Positions 9,307 to 19,447 are shown, counted from the first letter of the stretch. The stretch is 64,000 bases of DNA from Cypionkella aquatica (GCF_030161095.1 NZ_BSPP01000002.1:186001-250000); one strand, 5' to 3'. Notes: generated from the letters alone by a model not told the origin. Program-made: numbers and translations.

Positions 9307-10023
9307 ATGGTTTTCAAACGTCGGCAACCGCTGGGATGGCTCGCTTGGATGCGCGAGATGGTCTATCCGAAGGGTGGCTTCAAACGTGCAACCCGCTACG
9401 TCATCCACCGCATGAGCCGCCTTCCCGATGATCCGCACCGCATCGCCCGCGGCATTTTCGCGGGGTTTCTGGTGGGCTTCCTGCCGCTGCCGGGATTGCA
9501 ATTCGTGGCGGCTTGGGCGGCAGCGCGTCTGGTGCGCGGCAATTTGCTGGCGGCATTGCTGGGCACGTTCAACACCAATCCCGTCACCACTCCGTTCTTT
9601 GCCGTATTTGCGATGTCCTTTGGCCACTGGATCATGGGAGTGCCGGGAAAGCTGAGTTTCGAGGCTATTATTGACGCCTTTGGCGTCGCTGGCGCCGACC
9701 TGTGGCGTAATTTCGTGGCGCTGTTCACCCCAGCGCAGATGCATTGGGGCGGTCTGATCCGGTTTTGGCACGAGATTTATGTGCCCTATTTTATCGGTGC
9801 ATTGCTGCCCGGTCTGGTGATTTCGGCGGTTGCCTATTACCTGACCATCCCCTTGGTGCAAACCTATCAGAAGGCCCGCGCCGCCAAGGCCGATGATCGC
9901 CGCGAGCGCAGGCACCGCCTGAAACTCGCGGTCGCAGACGCCAAGAACCGCCTGTTGCACCGCACTGACAAAGATGGCGAAAGCCGCCCCGCTGGCGATG
10001 ATACAGGCGCTGGCGCGCAGTAA
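9307..10023 (+). CDS. DUF2062 membrane protein
   Basis: 238 residues. DUF2062 hallmarks are visible: an amphipathic N-terminus with DPHRIARGIFAGFLVGFLPLPG, then GTFNTNPVTTPFF, and two to three membrane segments including one at ~160-185 (ALLPGLVISAVAYYLTI). The C-terminus is basic and hydrophilic. Function unknown; the family is commonly found near rel/pdxJ/acpS in this group. AAAGGAAG before the start is a good ribosome site. Confidence 0.8.
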   Translation: MVFKRRQPLGWLAWMREMVYPKGGFKRATRYVIHRMSRLPDDPHRIARGIFAGFLVGFLPLPGLQFVAAWAAARLVRGNLLAALLGTFNTNPVTTPFFAVFAMSFGHWIMGVPGKLSFEAIIDAFGVAGADLWRNFVALFTPAQMHWGGLIRFWHEIYVPYFIGALLPGLVISAVAYYLTIPLVQTYQKARAAKADDRRERRHRLKLAVADAKNRLLHRTDKDGESRPAGDDTGAGAQ

Positions 10024-10066
10024 ATTCGCCGCTATATTCGGCTGGGACATCACGGGAAAGAACAGC

Positions 10067-10816
10067 ATGGCACATCTGGCGCGGCAACGGCTTGGCATCA
10101 ACATTGATCACGTCGCCACCGTGCGCAACGCCCGTGGCTCGGTCTGGCCCGATCCCCTGCGTGCTGCGCTTATTGCCGAGGCTGCTGGGGCGGATGGCAT
10201 CACAGCACATCTGCGCGAAGATCGCCGCCATATCCGCGATGAAGATATGGCAGCGCTTGCCGCAGGCATAGGTATCCCGTTGAACTTTGAATGTGCCGCG
10301 ACGGATGAGATGGCCGCGATCATTCTGCGCCTGAAGCCGCATGCCGTCTGCCTTGTGCCGGAAAACCGGGCCGAGCGGACCACCGAAGGCGGCCTTGATG
10401 TGGCCTCGGACGCCAATCGGCTGACCCATTTCATCACGCCCCTGCGCGAAGCTGGTTGCCGGGTGTCGATGTTCATTGGCCACGCGCCTGCCCAGATTGA
10501 GGCTTCTGCCCGCATTGGTGCGGCCGTGGTGGAATTGCACACCGGCCACTACTCTGACCTGCACGCCGAGGGCCGTCTGGCAGAGGCCAAGGCTGAACTG
10601 GATGCCCTGCGCAAAGGTGCCGCTTTTGCCCACAGCCTTGGGCTCGAAGTCCACGCCGGTCACGGGCTGACCTACGACAACGTCACCCCCATCGCCGCTA
10701 TCCCCGAAGTGGCAGAGTTGAACATCGGCCATTTCCTGATTGGTGAGGCGATCTATGTCGGCCTGGAAGCCGCCATTGAGAAAATGCGTGTTCTGATGGA
10801 TCAGGCCCGCGCTTAG
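10067..10816 (+). CDS. pdxJ: pyridoxine 5'-phosphate synthase
   Basis: Condenses 3-amino-1-hydroxyacetone phosphate with deoxyxylulose 5-phosphate in the de novo vitamin B6 route. 249 residues from ATG 10067 (MAHLARQRLGINIDHVATVRNARG), preferred to an upstream in-frame ATG inside the DUF2062 gene. Motifs GINIDHVATVR, DGITAHLREDRRHI, CLVPE and the C-terminal GHFLIGEAIYVGL are intact. Its TAG is followed without a gap by the acpS ATG. Confidence 0.96.
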   Translation: MAHLARQRLGINIDHVATVRNARGSVWPDPLRAALIAEAAGADGITAHLREDRRHIRDEDMAALAAGIGIPLNFECAATDEMAAIILRLKPHAVCLVPENRAERTTEGGLDVASDANRLTHFITPLREAGCRVSMFIGHAPAQIEASARIGAAVVELHTGHYSDLHAEGRLAEAKAELDALRKGAAFAHSLGLEVHAGHGLTYDNVTPIAAIPEVAELNIGHFLIGEAIYVGLEAAIEKMRVLMDQARA

Positions 10817-11230
10817 ATGATCCTCGGCATCGGTTCTGACCTGTGTAATATCGAGCGGATCGAAGCCACTTTGGCCCGCCACGGCGACCGCTTCAAAACC
10901 CGCGTCTTTACCGAACGCGAGCAGAAAAAGGCCGAAAGCCGCCCTCGCGCAATTGCTGCCACCTATGCCAAACGCTGGGCAGCAAAAGAGGCATGCTCCA
11001 AAGCCCTCGGCACCGGCCTGCGCATGGGGATTTCGTGGAAAGACATGGCGGTGTCCAACCTGCGCACCGGCCAGCCCGTGATGCACCTGACCGGATGGGC
11101 CGCCGAACGCTTGGCCAGCATGACGCCGCCCGATCATCACGCGATCATTCACGTCACTTTGACCGACGACCACCCTTGGGCGCAGGCTTTCGTGGTGATC
11201 GAGGCCCGCCCCGGCCCCGCGCCAACTTGA
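10817..11230 (+). CDS. acpS: holo-[acyl-carrier-protein] synthase
   Basis: Attaches phosphopantetheine to ACP, which activates fatty acid synthesis. 137 residues with the AcpS signature [15 protein letters not shown] (catalytic Asp at residue 8) and the second metal-binding motif [16 protein letters not shown] (Glu near 58). It starts directly after the pdxJ stop; pdxJ-acpS is a conserved pair. Whether it also serves the polyketide synthase at the right end of the window is unknown. Confidence 0.95.
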   Translation: MILGIGSDLCNIERIEATLARHGDRFKTRVFTEREQKKAESRPRAIAATYAKRWAAKEACSKALGTGLRMGISWKDMAVSNLRTGQPVMHLTGWAAERLASMTPPDHHAIIHVTLTDDHPWAQAFVVIEARPGPAPT

Positions 11231-11281
11231 CTCCCGCCCCCCCGGCGCGCATGTAGCGGCAAAACTTGAGGATCAGGCATC

Positions 11282-12061
11282 ATGGCGAAAAACGAAGGCG
11301 GCATTGTCGAGACGGTGAAAACCGTGGTCTATGCCCTGCTGATCGCGGGCGCGTTCCGCACTCTGTTCTTCCAGCCGTTCTGGATTCCGTCTGAATCGAT
11401 GAAAGACACCCTGCTGGTCGGCGATTTCGTTTTCGTCAACAAAATGGCCTACGGCTATTCCAAATACTCCTGCCCTTTCGCGCTTTGCCCGATCTCGGGC
11501 CGTATCCTTGCCTCTGATCCTGTGCGCGGCGATGTTGTGGTGTTCCGCCATCCGGTGAACGGCTCGGATTTCGTCAAGCGTCTGATCGGCCTGCCGGGTG
11601 ACAAGATTCAGATGAAAGCGGGCGTGCTGTACATCAACGGCGCCATGGTGCCGCAAGTCGCCGATGGCACCTTCCAAGAAGTGATGGAGCCGCAGGGCCC
11701 GATGAAATCCCGCCCGCGTTGCAGCAATGGCGCGGTCGGCGATGGCGCGATCTGCGAGAAAGAGCGCTTCCGCGAAACCCTGCCGAACGGGGTCGTGCAT
11801 GATGTGATGAACATTGAAGACGACAGTTTTGCTGACAACACCGATGTGTTCACCGTGCCCGAAGGCCAGTATTTCTTCATGGGCGACAACCGCGACAACT
11901 CTCAGGACAGCCGCTTTTCGCAGGCCGCTGGTGGCGTCGGCTTTGTGCCCGCCGAATATCTGATCGGCCGCGCCGACCGCATCATCTTCTCGTCTGCTGG
12001 CACCTCGATGCTGTATTTCTGGACTTGGCGCGCCGACCGCTTCTTCAAGGCGGTGGAGTGA
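11282..12061 (+). CDS. lepB: signal peptidase I
   Basis: Cleaves signal peptides of exported proteins. 259 residues; one N-terminal membrane helix (about 11-30). The Ser-Lys dyad is visible as S39 in IPSESM and K99 in [11 protein letters not shown]. Box E is seen as [12 protein letters not shown]. The insertion between the dyad and box E contains a Cys pair, common in Rhodobacteraceae. The stop overlaps the rnc start by GTGA, so expression is coupled. Confidence 0.96.
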   Translation: MAKNEGGIVETVKTVVYALLIAGAFRTLFFQPFWIPSESMKDTLLVGDFVFVNKMAYGYSKYSCPFALCPISGRILASDPVRGDVVVFRHPVNGSDFVKRLIGLPGDKIQMKAGVLYINGAMVPQVADGTFQEVMEPQGPMKSRPRCSNGAVGDGAICEKERFRETLPNGVVHDVMNIEDDSFADNTDVFTVPEGQYFFMGDNRDNSQDSRFSQAAGGVGFVPAEYLIGRADRIIFSSAGTSMLYFWTWRADRFFKAVE

Positions 12062-12747
12062 GGCTCGCGGCGGATCTTAAGGCCTTCGAGGCGCGCATCG
12101 GGCATCAATTCAGCCAGCCCGAACTGCTGCTGCGCGCCGTGACCCATGCGTCGATTTCCTCAAGCACCCGGCCCGACAACCAACGCCTTGAATTCCTTGG
12201 CGATCGGGTCTTGGGGCTGGTGATGGCCGAAGCCCTTCTAAGCGCAGATACCGCCGCCTCAGAGGGCCAACTTGCCCCACGTTTCAACGCATTGGTGCGC
12301 AAAGAGGCCTGCGCCGAAGTCGCGCGCGAGGTGGGTTTGGGCGATGTGCTGAAACTCGGCCGCTCGGAAATGCTGTCAGGTGGGCGCCGCAAAGAGGCCC
12401 TGCTGGGTGATGCGATGGAAGCGGTGATTGCCGCCGTTTATCAAGATGGCGGCTTTGATGCCGCCCGCGCGCTGATCCTGCGGCTGTGGGGGCCGCGCAT
12501 CGGGGCGGTCGAGCAAGACGCCCGCGACCCAAAAACCTCGCTGCAGGAATGGGCTCAGGCCCGCGCCATGCCGCCGCCAGTTTACACCGAACAGGGCCGG
12601 ACTGGCCCAGACCACCAGCCGATCTTCACCGTTGAAGTAAAGCTGGAAAGCGGCGAGGCTGAAATTGCCCGCGCCGGATCGAAACGTGTGGCCGAACAAG
12701 CCGCAGCCCGCGCCCTTTTGGCCCGGATGGAGACTTCTGATGACTGA
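12058..12747 (+). CDS. rnc: ribonuclease III
   Basis: Processes rRNA precursors and structured RNAs. 229 residues from the GTG at 12058, which overlaps lepB by four bases. The nuclease signature is [13 protein letters not shown] (41-53), with catalytic E45 and D49. The usual first Glu of the signature is Gln here, a change I recall from other alphaproteobacterial enzymes. A double-stranded RNA-binding domain begins around residue 155 ([11 protein letters not shown]) and ends near [14 protein letters not shown]. It overlaps era by eight bases. Confidence 0.95.
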   Translation: MRLAADLKAFEARIGHQFSQPELLLRAVTHASISSSTRPDNQRLEFLGDRVLGLVMAEALLSADTAASEGQLAPRFNALVRKEACAEVAREVGLGDVLKLGRSEMLSGGRRKEALLGDAMEAVIAAVYQDGGFDAARALILRLWGPRIGAVEQDARDPKTSLQEWAQARAMPPPVYTEQGRTGPDHQPIFTVEVKLESGEAEIARAGSKRVAEQAAARALLARMETSDD

Positions 12748-13693
12748 AGACAGTAAATTGACCGGGCGCATGCCCGACGGCCCCGGCACCCGCGCAGGCT
12801 TTGTGGCGCTGATCGGCGAGCCGAATGCTGGTAAATCCACCCTGTTGAACCGGGTGGTGGGAGCCAAGGTTTCCATCGTGACGCATAAAGTGCAAACCAC
12901 CCGCACCCGTATTCGCGGTGTGGCGATGGAAGGTGTTGCGCAGATCGTGTTCGTCGACACGCCGGGCCTGTTCCGCCCGCGCCGCCGTCTGGACCGCGCC
13001 ATGGTCAAAGCCGCTTGGGGCGGTGCTGCCGATGCCGATGTCATCGTGCTGCTGATCGAGGCGAACCGTGGCCTGACCGAGGGCGTTGAAACCATCATCG
13101 ACCGCATGAAAGACCAGATCCCGCAGGGCCAACCAGTGGCTTTGGCGATCAACAAGATCGACAAGGTCAAGGCCGAGGTGCTGTTGGCCTTGGCAGAAAA
13201 GATGAATGAAGCGTTTCCGTTTGCGAAAACCTTTATGATCTCGGCGGAAAAAGGCTATGGCGTCAAAGACTTGCGCGAGTGGCTGGGTGCGCAGATCCCC
13301 GATGGCCCATGGTTCTACCCCGAAGATCAGATCGCCGATCTGCCGATGCGGATGATCGCTTCAGAAATGACGCGCGAAAAGCTGACGCTGCGGCTGCATG
13401 AGGAATTGCCCTATCAATTGACGGTGGAAACCGAGAAATGGGAAGACAAACCCGACGGCTCCACCCGGATTGATCAGATCATCTATGTGTCCCGCGATGG
13501 CCATAAGGGCATCGTTTTGGGCAACAAGGGTGAGACGATCAAGTCGATCGGCCAAGCCTCGCGCGCCGATATTTCCGAATTTCTGGGCCGCACTGTGCAT
13601 CTGTTCTTGCAGGTGAAGGTGCGCGAGAATTGGCAGGATGAGCCCGAGCGCTATTCCGAAATGGGTCTGGATTTCAAAGACGGCGAGGCGTGA
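12740..13693 (+). CDS. era: GTPase Era
   Basis: Ribosome-assembly GTPase that binds the 16S rRNA 3' region. 317 residues from ATG 12740. G-motifs: GEPNAGKST (G1), DTPGLF (G3) and NKID (G4), followed by a KH RNA-binding domain ([11 protein letters not shown]). The overlap with rnc completes the conserved lepB-rnc-era order. A double-hairpin repeat begins eight bases after its stop. Confidence 0.97.
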   Translation: MTEDSKLTGRMPDGPGTRAGFVALIGEPNAGKSTLLNRVVGAKVSIVTHKVQTTRTRIRGVAMEGVAQIVFVDTPGLFRPRRRLDRAMVKAAWGGAADADVIVLLIEANRGLTEGVETIIDRMKDQIPQGQPVALAINKIDKVKAEVLLALAEKMNEAFPFAKTFMISAEKGYGVKDLREWLGAQIPDGPWFYPEDQIADLPMRMIASEMTREKLTLRLHEELPYQLTVETEKWEDKPDGSTRIDQIIYVSRDGHKGIVLGNKGETIKSIGQASRADISEFLGRTVHLFLQVKVRENWQDEPERYSEMGLDFKDGEA

Positions 13694-13700
13694 GGCAGAC

Positions 13701-13745
13701 GGAATTCGCAGTCGAATTCCGGCACGAAATTTGTGACAAATTTCG
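13701..13745 (+). repeat. double-hairpin intergenic repeat, copy 1
   Basis: Two adjacent perfect inverted repeats: GGAATTCG/CGAATTCC (13701-13708 with 13713-13720) and CGAAATTTG/CAAATTTCG (13725-13733 with 13737-13745), with four bases (GGCA) between them. It lies eight bases after the era stop. The same layout is found after rfbB at 48718-48759, so this is a dispersed REP-like element, possibly protecting or ending the transcript. Confidence 0.75.
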
Positions 13746-13786
13746 GATTCGATATGTCAACGCGCGCGCTTTTGGGGTCTGGTGAA

Positions 13787-13820
13787 GCCTCCCGGCGGGG
13801 AGTATTTGAAAAAGAGCAAC
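13787..13820 (+). repeat. GCCTCC-GGCGGG-AGTATTT repeat, copy 1
   Basis: GC-rich core (GCCTCCCGGCGGGGAG) followed by TATTTGAAAAAGAGCAA, ending just before the ATG of the DUF1491 gene. The same string occurs at 43301-43331 in reverse and at 43352-43370. The core can form a short hairpin followed by TATTT, like a weak terminator; similar strings are common in Rhodobacteraceae intergenic DNA. Confidence 0.65.
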
Positions 13821-13821
13821 G

Positions 13822-14157
13822 ATGGTCGCGCGACTGACATCTGATCTTTGGGTTTCGGCCTATCTCGCCCGGCTGCGGTTGGCGGATATACCAGTCTATG
13901 TCACCGCCAAGGGCGATCCCACGGCGGGGGCGGTCCTGGTCAAGGTCGCCAGTTTGGATGGCAAGGCGCGGGCCTATCAACGCTCGTTTGATCTGCAGGC
14001 GGATGCGCGAGTTTGGGTGGTGTTGGCTGAGGGGGCCGAGACCGAGGTGGACGCGCTGTTGGCCCGTCAGCGCAGCCGCGACCCTGATCTTTGGGTGATA
14101 GAGTTAGAGGATCGACAAGGTCGCAGTCTGTTGGATCAGGCGGGTTTGGCCGATTGA
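13822..14157 (+). CDS. DUF1491 family protein
   Basis: 111 residues matching the DUF1491 pattern (MVARLTSDLWVSAYLARLRL at the start, VYVTAKGDPTAGAVLVK, DPDLWVIELEDRQGRSLL near the end). Small soluble protein of unknown function, found mainly in alphaproteobacteria. Its last 22 bases overlap the 3' end of the convergent Pr6Pr-type gene. Confidence 0.8.
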   Translation: MVARLTSDLWVSAYLARLRLADIPVYVTAKGDPTAGAVLVKVASLDGKARAYQRSFDLQADARVWVVLAEGAETEVDALLARQRSRDPDLWVIELEDRQGRSLLDQAGLAD

Positions 14158-14774
14158 AACCGATTGGCGTGCAGGATGCGCGCGGCGGCTGCGACGGCAA
14201 GGCAAAGCAGCGTCAGGGCCAGCACCAAAGCGGCCAGATTGCGCCCGACATGCGCCCAGCCCAAGGCGTCTGCGTTCAGGAATGCATAGGGCCAGAACCC
14301 GGTTTGCGCGCCGCGGATCAACGCATAGCCGCCATAAAGCGCGGGCCAGATCAGCCATTGTGGCAGATCGCGCCACTGCACGGCTTTTGGTGCAAACACC
14401 AGCCACCAAAGCGCAAAGCCCAAAGGCATCGCCGTATGCAGCCCCAGATCGGCCCACCAGCTCAGGCCTTCCGTCGGAAACTGGCTGGCCAGCAGCGCGT
14501 GATAAATGATTCCCACCGCACCGATCGAGACCAGCAGACCTGCTGCCCGCGCAGACGAGATCTGCCAGCCCTTGGTGATCGCCAGCAGGTGCGTCACCAG
14601 TAAGGCATTGGTCAAAATGGTGAAATACCCCGCCATCGCCCAGATACGATCTGTTGCCAATGCCACTCCGATCAGCGCGTCAAACTGGGCGCGCAGAGCG
14701 GCAAGGCCGATGATGGCAAGGACAAAGGCGAACATACGCGCAAACATGGCAGCAATCTGCGCCAATTTGATCAA
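14136..14774 (-). CDS. Pr6Pr family membrane protein
   Basis: 212 residues with about six membrane helices and conserved family features: YFTILTNALL near residue 50, then YHALLASQ, a His in DLGLHTAMPLGFALWW, and ALYGGYALIRGAQTGFWPYAFLNA. This matches the Pr6Pr/FAR-17a-like membrane family, whose function in bacteria is not established. It converges on and overlaps the DUF1491 gene. Confidence 0.75.
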   Translation of the reverse strand: MIKLAQIAAMFARMFAFVLAIIGLAALRAQFDALIGVALATDRIWAMAGYFTILTNALLVTHLLAITKGWQISSARAAGLLVSIGAVGIIYHALLASQFPTEGLSWWADLGLHTAMPLGFALWWLVFAPKAVQWRDLPQWLIWPALYGGYALIRGAQTGFWPYAFLNADALGWAHVGRNLAALVLALTLLCLAVAAAARILHANRFQSAKPA

Positions 14775-14820
14775 ATAGCAAGCCTTGCTCTGTCGTGACG
14801 CTGCGTCGATACTGCGGTCT

Positions 14821-15549
14821 ATGGAATGGCGCGATCAGGGGGCGGTGATTTCGGTGCGCCCGCAGGGCGAGACATCGGCGATTGTCGAAGTGTTCACGCA
14901 TGCGCATGGCCTGCACGCCGGGGTGGTGCGCGGCGGTGCCTCGCGCCGGATGGCGGCAGTGTTGCAACCCGGCAGTCAGGTGGATGTGGTCTGGCAGGCG
15001 CGGCTGTCAGAGCAGATCGGCAGCTTTAAGGTCGAGCCTTTGCGCAGCCGGGCGGCGCTGTTGTCTGACCGTCTGAACCTTGCCGGACTGAACGCCGTCT
15101 GTGCCATGCTGCGCGCGGCCTTGCCTGACCGCGAATCGCATCCCAATCTTTATGCGCGCTCGATTGCCTTGCTGGATGCGCTGGAAACCCCCGGCTGGCC
15201 GCCCGATTACCTGCGCTGGGAGCTGGCCTTGCTGGAGGAATTGGGCTTTGCGCTGGATCTGTCCCGCTGCGCCATCACTGGCAGCCGTGAGGATCTGGCC
15301 TATGTCAGCCCGAAAACCGGACGGGCCGTCAACCGCGATGCGGCAGGCGATTGGGCCGGGCGGTTGTTGCCGTTGCCAGCGGTTTTGCTGGGGCAGGGGC
15401 CTGCAAGCCCGGTCGAAATCGCCCAAGGCTTCGCGCTGACCGGGCATTTCCTGAATCGCGCGTTGGAGCCGACCCTGAACGGCAAGCCCCTGCCCGAAGC
15501 GCGTGCCCGCTTATTGGGCATCTTGGCGCGAGATCAATCCGCGCAATAA
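14821..15549 (+). CDS. recO: DNA repair protein RecO
   Basis: Recombination mediator of the RecFOR gap-repair pathway. 242 residues from ATG 14821 ([20 protein letters not shown]), with an N-terminal OB-fold and helical C-terminal part containing [22 protein letters not shown]. Only one Cys of the usual zinc-binding set is obvious, as is common in alphaproteobacterial RecO. recO often follows era; here two unrelated genes and two repeats lie between them. Confidence 0.93.
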   Translation: MEWRDQGAVISVRPQGETSAIVEVFTHAHGLHAGVVRGGASRRMAAVLQPGSQVDVVWQARLSEQIGSFKVEPLRSRAALLSDRLNLAGLNAVCAMLRAALPDRESHPNLYARSIALLDALETPGWPPDYLRWELALLEELGFALDLSRCAITGSREDLAYVSPKTGRAVNRDAAGDWAGRLLPLPAVLLGQGPASPVEIAQGFALTGHFLNRALEPTLNGKPLPEARARLLGILARDQSAQ

Positions 15550-15620
15550 TAGTCGCGGATGGCATAGTCGCCGTCGCGGGCAAGCCAGATATCGGGCCGC
15601 AAGCAAAGCCATATACCAGC

Positions 15621-16838
15621 ATGGCCCTGCGGTATCAGTCTTTGGAGTTGAAACACTCCGCCAACCCAAAACTCCAGCATTTCGCTTTGCTTGCGGGGCT
15701 AGAGGCGGCGGTGCGCGGCACGTTGATTTCCACGATTCCGATTGCGGTTTATGACGCGTTCGGGTCGGCGCAGAATCTGTCCACCGTCTATCTGACTGCG
15801 GGCGTTATCACCCTGTTCTGGGGCCTGATGGTGCCGCGCCTGACGCAGATCTGGCCGCGCCGCTGGGTTTATTCGGCGGGATGCGTGTTCTATCTGATCT
15901 CGATGGTGCTGTTTGTGACGGGCACGCAATGGTCGGTGCAACTGGGCATCCTGATCATGTCGATGGCCACAGTGACCTGCTTTGTTTGCTTCAACGCCTA
16001 TGTGCTGGATTATGTGCCGCGCGCCGATCTGGGCCGCACGCAAAGCTTGCAAATGGTCTATGCCGCAGCCCCTTGGGCAATTGGCCCGATGAGCGGGGTG
16101 TATATGCGGGCACTTTGGGCACCATTGCCGTTCATCGTGGCCGCGGTGTTCTCGGTGATCCTGTTTGGGGTGTTCTGGTATCTGCGCCTGGGCTCGGGCA
16201 AGCAAATCACCCGCGCCAAGGGCCCAGCGGTCAATCCGCTCGCCTATCTTGGGCGATTCTTCCGGCAACCCCGCCTGATCGCAGGCTGGCTGTTCGCGGT
16301 GATCCGGTCCTGCGGCTGGTGGGTCTATGTCGTCTATGTCCCGGTGTTCTGCATCGAGGCCGGATTGGGCGACAAGCTCGGGGGCTTCATGCTGTCGGTG
16401 TCCAACGCCACCTTGCTGCTGTCGCCGTTCATGGCATCATGGGTGCGCCGCCGGTCCGTCCGCATCGCGTTGCGCTGGGCGCTGGCCTATTGCGCCATCC
16501 TGTTCTGCTTGGCCACCATCGCCGCCCCATTGCCGTGGATCACCATCGCCTGCCTGTTCTTAGGCTCGTTCGGCCTTGTGATGCTGGATGTCTCTGGTGG
16601 TTTGCCGTTCATGATGTCTGTCAAACCGTCCGAGCGGGCCGAGATGGCCGCCGTCTATTCCAGCTTCCGCGATGTGTCGGGTATTGCGACGCCCGGCATG
16701 GCGTGGCTTGTGTTATGGGTGGCCCCGCTGAACTTCATCTTTGCCGCCTCGGGCCTTGCCTTCGCCGCCGCCTATTTCATTGCGGGTGGCCTGCATCCGC
16801 GCTTGGGCTCCTTGCGGCCCTCGCGTGGAAACCCCTAA
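15621..16838 (+). CDS. major facilitator superfamily transporter
   Basis: 405 residues from ATG 15621, with about twelve hydrophobic segments spread over the whole length and the MFS-like inter-helix loop GLMVPRLTQIWPRRW after the second helix. Substrate cannot be assigned. The frame is open upstream into recO, but the first ATG outside recO fits the membrane topology. Its last four bases overlap the end of the convergent mcd gene. Confidence 0.8.
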   Translation: MALRYQSLELKHSANPKLQHFALLAGLEAAVRGTLISTIPIAVYDAFGSAQNLSTVYLTAGVITLFWGLMVPRLTQIWPRRWVYSAGCVFYLISMVLFVTGTQWSVQLGILIMSMATVTCFVCFNAYVLDYVPRADLGRTQSLQMVYAAAPWAIGPMSGVYMRALWAPLPFIVAAVFSVILFGVFWYLRLGSGKQITRAKGPAVNPLAYLGRFFRQPRLIAGWLFAVIRSCGWWVYVVYVPVFCIEAGLGDKLGGFMLSVSNATLLLSPFMASWVRRRSVRIALRWALAYCAILFCLATIAAPLPWITIACLFLGSFGLVMLDVSGGLPFMMSVKPSERAEMAAVYSSFRDVSGIATPGMAWLVLWVAPLNFIFAASGLAFAAAYFIAGGLHPRLGSLRPSRGNP

Positions 16839-18487
16839 TCCAACAGCCTGCGCGCGATCACCTGGGCCTGAATTTCCGCAGCCCCTTCAAAGATATTCAG
16901 AATCCGCGCGTCACACAGGATCCGGCTGATCTGATACTCCAGCGCAAAGCCGTTGCCGCCATGGATCTGCAACGCATTATCCGCCGCAGCCCAAGCCACC
17001 CGCGCGCCCAGCAGTTTGGCCATCCCCGCCTCCAGATCGCAGCGCTTGCCGTGATCCTTCTGCCAAGCGCTGAAATAGGTCAGCTGCCGTGCGATCATCA
17101 CCTCGACCGCCATCATCGCAAGCTTCCCCGCCACTCGAGGGAACGCGATCAAGGCTTTGCCAAACTGTCGCCGGTCCGTGGCATATTGCATCCCGACTTC
17201 CAAAGCATTCTGCGCCACCCCAATCGCCCGCGCTGCCGTCTGTATCCGGGCGCTCTCAAACGTCTGCATCAACTGCTTGAAACCTTGCCCCGGCACCCCG
17301 CCCAAAAGGTTCTCGCCTTTCACCTTAAAGCCGTCAAACGCCAGCTCGTATTCCTTCATGCCGCGATAGCCCAAAACCTCAATCTCGCCCCCGGTCATCC
17401 CTGGCGTCGGAAAGGGTTCGGCATCGGTCCCCGGCAGCTTTTCTGCCAGAAACATCGACAAACCTTTGTAGTCGGTGCTGTCAGGATCGGTCCGCGCCAG
17501 CAGGGTCATCACATGGGTGCGCGCCGCATGGGTGATCCACGTTTTGTTCCCCGTGATCTCCCAAGCCCCGTTCCCCTCAACCGCCCGCGTGCGCAAAGAC
17601 CCCAGATCGCTGCCGGTGTTCGGTTCGGTAAACACCGCCGTTGGCAGAATTTTCCCGCTCGCCAGCTTTGGCAACCACTGCGCTTTTTGCGCATCCGTCC
17701 CGCCGCACAAGATCAATTCGGCAGCAATCTCGGACCGGGTGCCCAGCGACCCCACTCCAATATATCCGCGCGACAACTCTTCGGAAACCACCACCATCGA
17801 GGCTTTCGACAAGCCATAGCCGCCGAATTCCTCGGGAATCGTCAGGCCAAACACCCCCATCTCGGCCAAAGCTTCGACAATCTCCATCGGGATCAGTTCA
17901 TCGCGCAGATGCCAGCCATGCGCATGGGGCGCGACCTTTTCATCGGCAAAGCGGCGAAACTGGTCGCGGATCATCTCCAATTCATCATCCAGACCACTGG
18001 CGCCAAACGTCGCCCGCCCCTGATTGTCCTGCATCAAAGCCACCAGTCGCATCCGCGCCGCAGGGCTGTTGCCCTCGGCCATCAACACCGCCGCAGCAAG
18101 CCCAGGAGCCGCCGAAATCCCCAAATCGCCCAGCCGCGCCATCTCGCCCTGCGACATCGGAATCCCGCCATAGATCTGGGCAAGATACTCGCCAAAGCCG
18201 ATCTGCAGGATCAGCGCCTCCATCTCGCCAAACGTGCCATCGGCGTCCAGCCGCCCCGCCCAAGCCCGCAACTGCCGCAAAGCCTCGGTATAGGTCGCCA
18301 GCCACGACAGGCTATGCGCGGCAAACTGATGGTCTTCCATCGCGGCAGAGGCGACTTTTCCGCCCACCGAAACCCGCCCACGCAAAGCCTCGCGCCCGCG
18401 CCCAAACAGCGCCTCAACCTCGGGCAAGGCTTCGGCGGTCAGCCGCAAAAGATCGGTCATAACGCCAGAGTTCTGATCCAAAGCCAT
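16835..18487 (-). CDS. mcd: (2S)-methylsuccinyl-CoA dehydrogenase
   Basis: Acyl-CoA dehydrogenase of 550 residues, about 170 longer at the N-terminus than the usual family, which is the recognised hallmark of the ethylmalonyl-CoA pathway enzyme Mcd. The dehydrogenase core starts near residue 160 (DELEMIRDQFRRFA) and shows FTEPNTGSDLGSLRT, the flavin-site NKTWITHA, and the C-terminal base Glu in NIFEGAAEIQ. It oxidises methylsuccinyl-CoA to mesaconyl-CoA and passes electrons to ETF, whose genes are at 28.9-30.6 kb. Another long acyl-CoA dehydrogenase type is the alternative, but less likely. Confidence 0.85.
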   Translation of the reverse strand: MALDQNSGVMTDLLRLTAEALPEVEALFGRGREALRGRVSVGGKVASAAMEDHQFAAHSLSWLATYTEALRQLRAWAGRLDADGTFGEMEALILQIGFGEYLAQIYGGIPMSQGEMARLGDLGISAAPGLAAAVLMAEGNSPAARMRLVALMQDNQGRATFGASGLDDELEMIRDQFRRFADEKVAPHAHGWHLRDELIPMEIVEALAEMGVFGLTIPEEFGGYGLSKASMVVVSEELSRGYIGVGSLGTRSEIAAELILCGGTDAQKAQWLPKLASGKILPTAVFTEPNTGSDLGSLRTRAVEGNGAWEITGNKTWITHAARTHVMTLLARTDPDSTDYKGLSMFLAEKLPGTDAEPFPTPGMTGGEIEVLGYRGMKEYELAFDGFKVKGENLLGGVPGQGFKQLMQTFESARIQTAARAIGVAQNALEVGMQYATDRRQFGKALIAFPRVAGKLAMMAVEVMIARQLTYFSAWQKDHGKRCDLEAGMAKLLGARVAWAAADNALQIHGGNGFALEYQISRILCDARILNIFEGAAEIQAQVIARRLLD

Positions 18488-18653
18488 TGCGTCCTCACCC
18501 TATGCTGCATCTGCAAATGCCTAATCCCTTCGCATCCGCAGCGCAACAATAATTCACTTAGATGCAGCGATAAGACCGAAAATGTCGCACTGGATTTTCA
18601 GGATGCGCAGCACGACACCTCGCTTTAGACATGCGGCGCAAGGGAGAGTAGAC

Positions 18654-19424
18654 ATGGAATATCTTATGGCAGGCATGACGCCGCAAGCCTTCGTGGCAGC
18701 GCTCGCCATCACTTGCTTTGCAGGCTTCGTCAAAGGTGCCGTCGGTTTTGCCATGCCGATGATCATGATCTCCGCCTTCTCCAGCTTTTTGCCGCCCGAA
18801 ACCGCGCTTGCAGGCCTGATCCTGCCGACATTGATCTCAAACCTCAGCCAAGCCTTCCGCCAAGGCGTAGCCCCGGCATGGCAAACCGCCGTCACCTACC
18901 GCCGCATGCTGATCGCCACTGTGATTTTTATCGTGATCTCGGCGCAATTCGTCCGCATCATCCCGCAAGACCTGTTCCTGCTGCTGCTGGGCCTGCCGAT
19001 CACCGCTTTCGCCGCCTTGCAACTGGCAGGCGTCGGCCTCGCCCTGCGGCTGGAGCATCGCAGCCGCGCGGAGTGGATTCTGGGCGCAGTCGGCGGGCTT
19101 TATGGTGGCTTGTCCGGCGTCTGGGGCCCACCGCTGCTGGTCTACTTGCTGTCGATCAAAGCCGACAAGTTGGAAACCGTCCGGGTGCAAGGCGTGGTGT
19201 TCCTGATCGGTGCCGCCGTGCTGCTGGCGGCGCATTTGCAGTCTGGCGTGATGACCCCCAGCACCACTGCCTTCTCCGCCGCCCTCGTGCTGCCCGCCAT
19301 GATCGGCCAATCGCTCGGCGTCGCGATTCAAGACCGACTCGATCAATCAAAATTCCGCCGCTGGACACAAATCCTGCTGGTGCTGACAGGCCTTAACCTG
19401 ATGCGCCGGGCCCTCGGCCTCTAA
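18654..19424 (+). CDS. TauE/SafE family (TSUP) anion permease
   Basis: 256 residues from ATG 18654 with GGGAGAG in front. Seven to eight membrane helices in two repeats, with the TSUP-type GFVKGAVGFAMPM near residue 25 and the second-half counterpart GAVGGLYGGLSGVWGPPLLVYLL near 145. The family exports or imports sulfite, sulfoacetate or related anions; the substrate is not given by the neighbours. Divergent from mcd. Confidence 0.85.
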   Translation: MEYLMAGMTPQAFVAALAITCFAGFVKGAVGFAMPMIMISAFSSFLPPETALAGLILPTLISNLSQAFRQGVAPAWQTAVTYRRMLIATVIFIVISAQFVRIIPQDLFLLLLGLPITAFAALQLAGVGLALRLEHRSRAEWILGAVGGLYGGLSGVWGPPLLVYLLSIKADKLETVRVQGVVFLIGAAVLLAAHLQSGVMTPSTTAFSAALVLPAMIGQSLGVAIQDRLDQSKFRRWTQILLVLTGLNLMRRALGL

Positions 19425-19447
19425 TCGCTAAAACTTGCTTAAAAGTT

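Noticed and set aside
9791-11173. 460-codon minus-strand frame over DUF2062, pdxJ and acpS
   Set aside because: Antisense to three well-supported genes with intact motifs.
15881-18628. Very long plus-strand open frame (over 900 codons) across the MFS and mcd region
   Set aside because: It overlaps the MFS gene in another frame and runs antisense to mcd. The translation is Arg/His/Pro-rich with no domain, typical of a shadow frame in GC-rich DNA.
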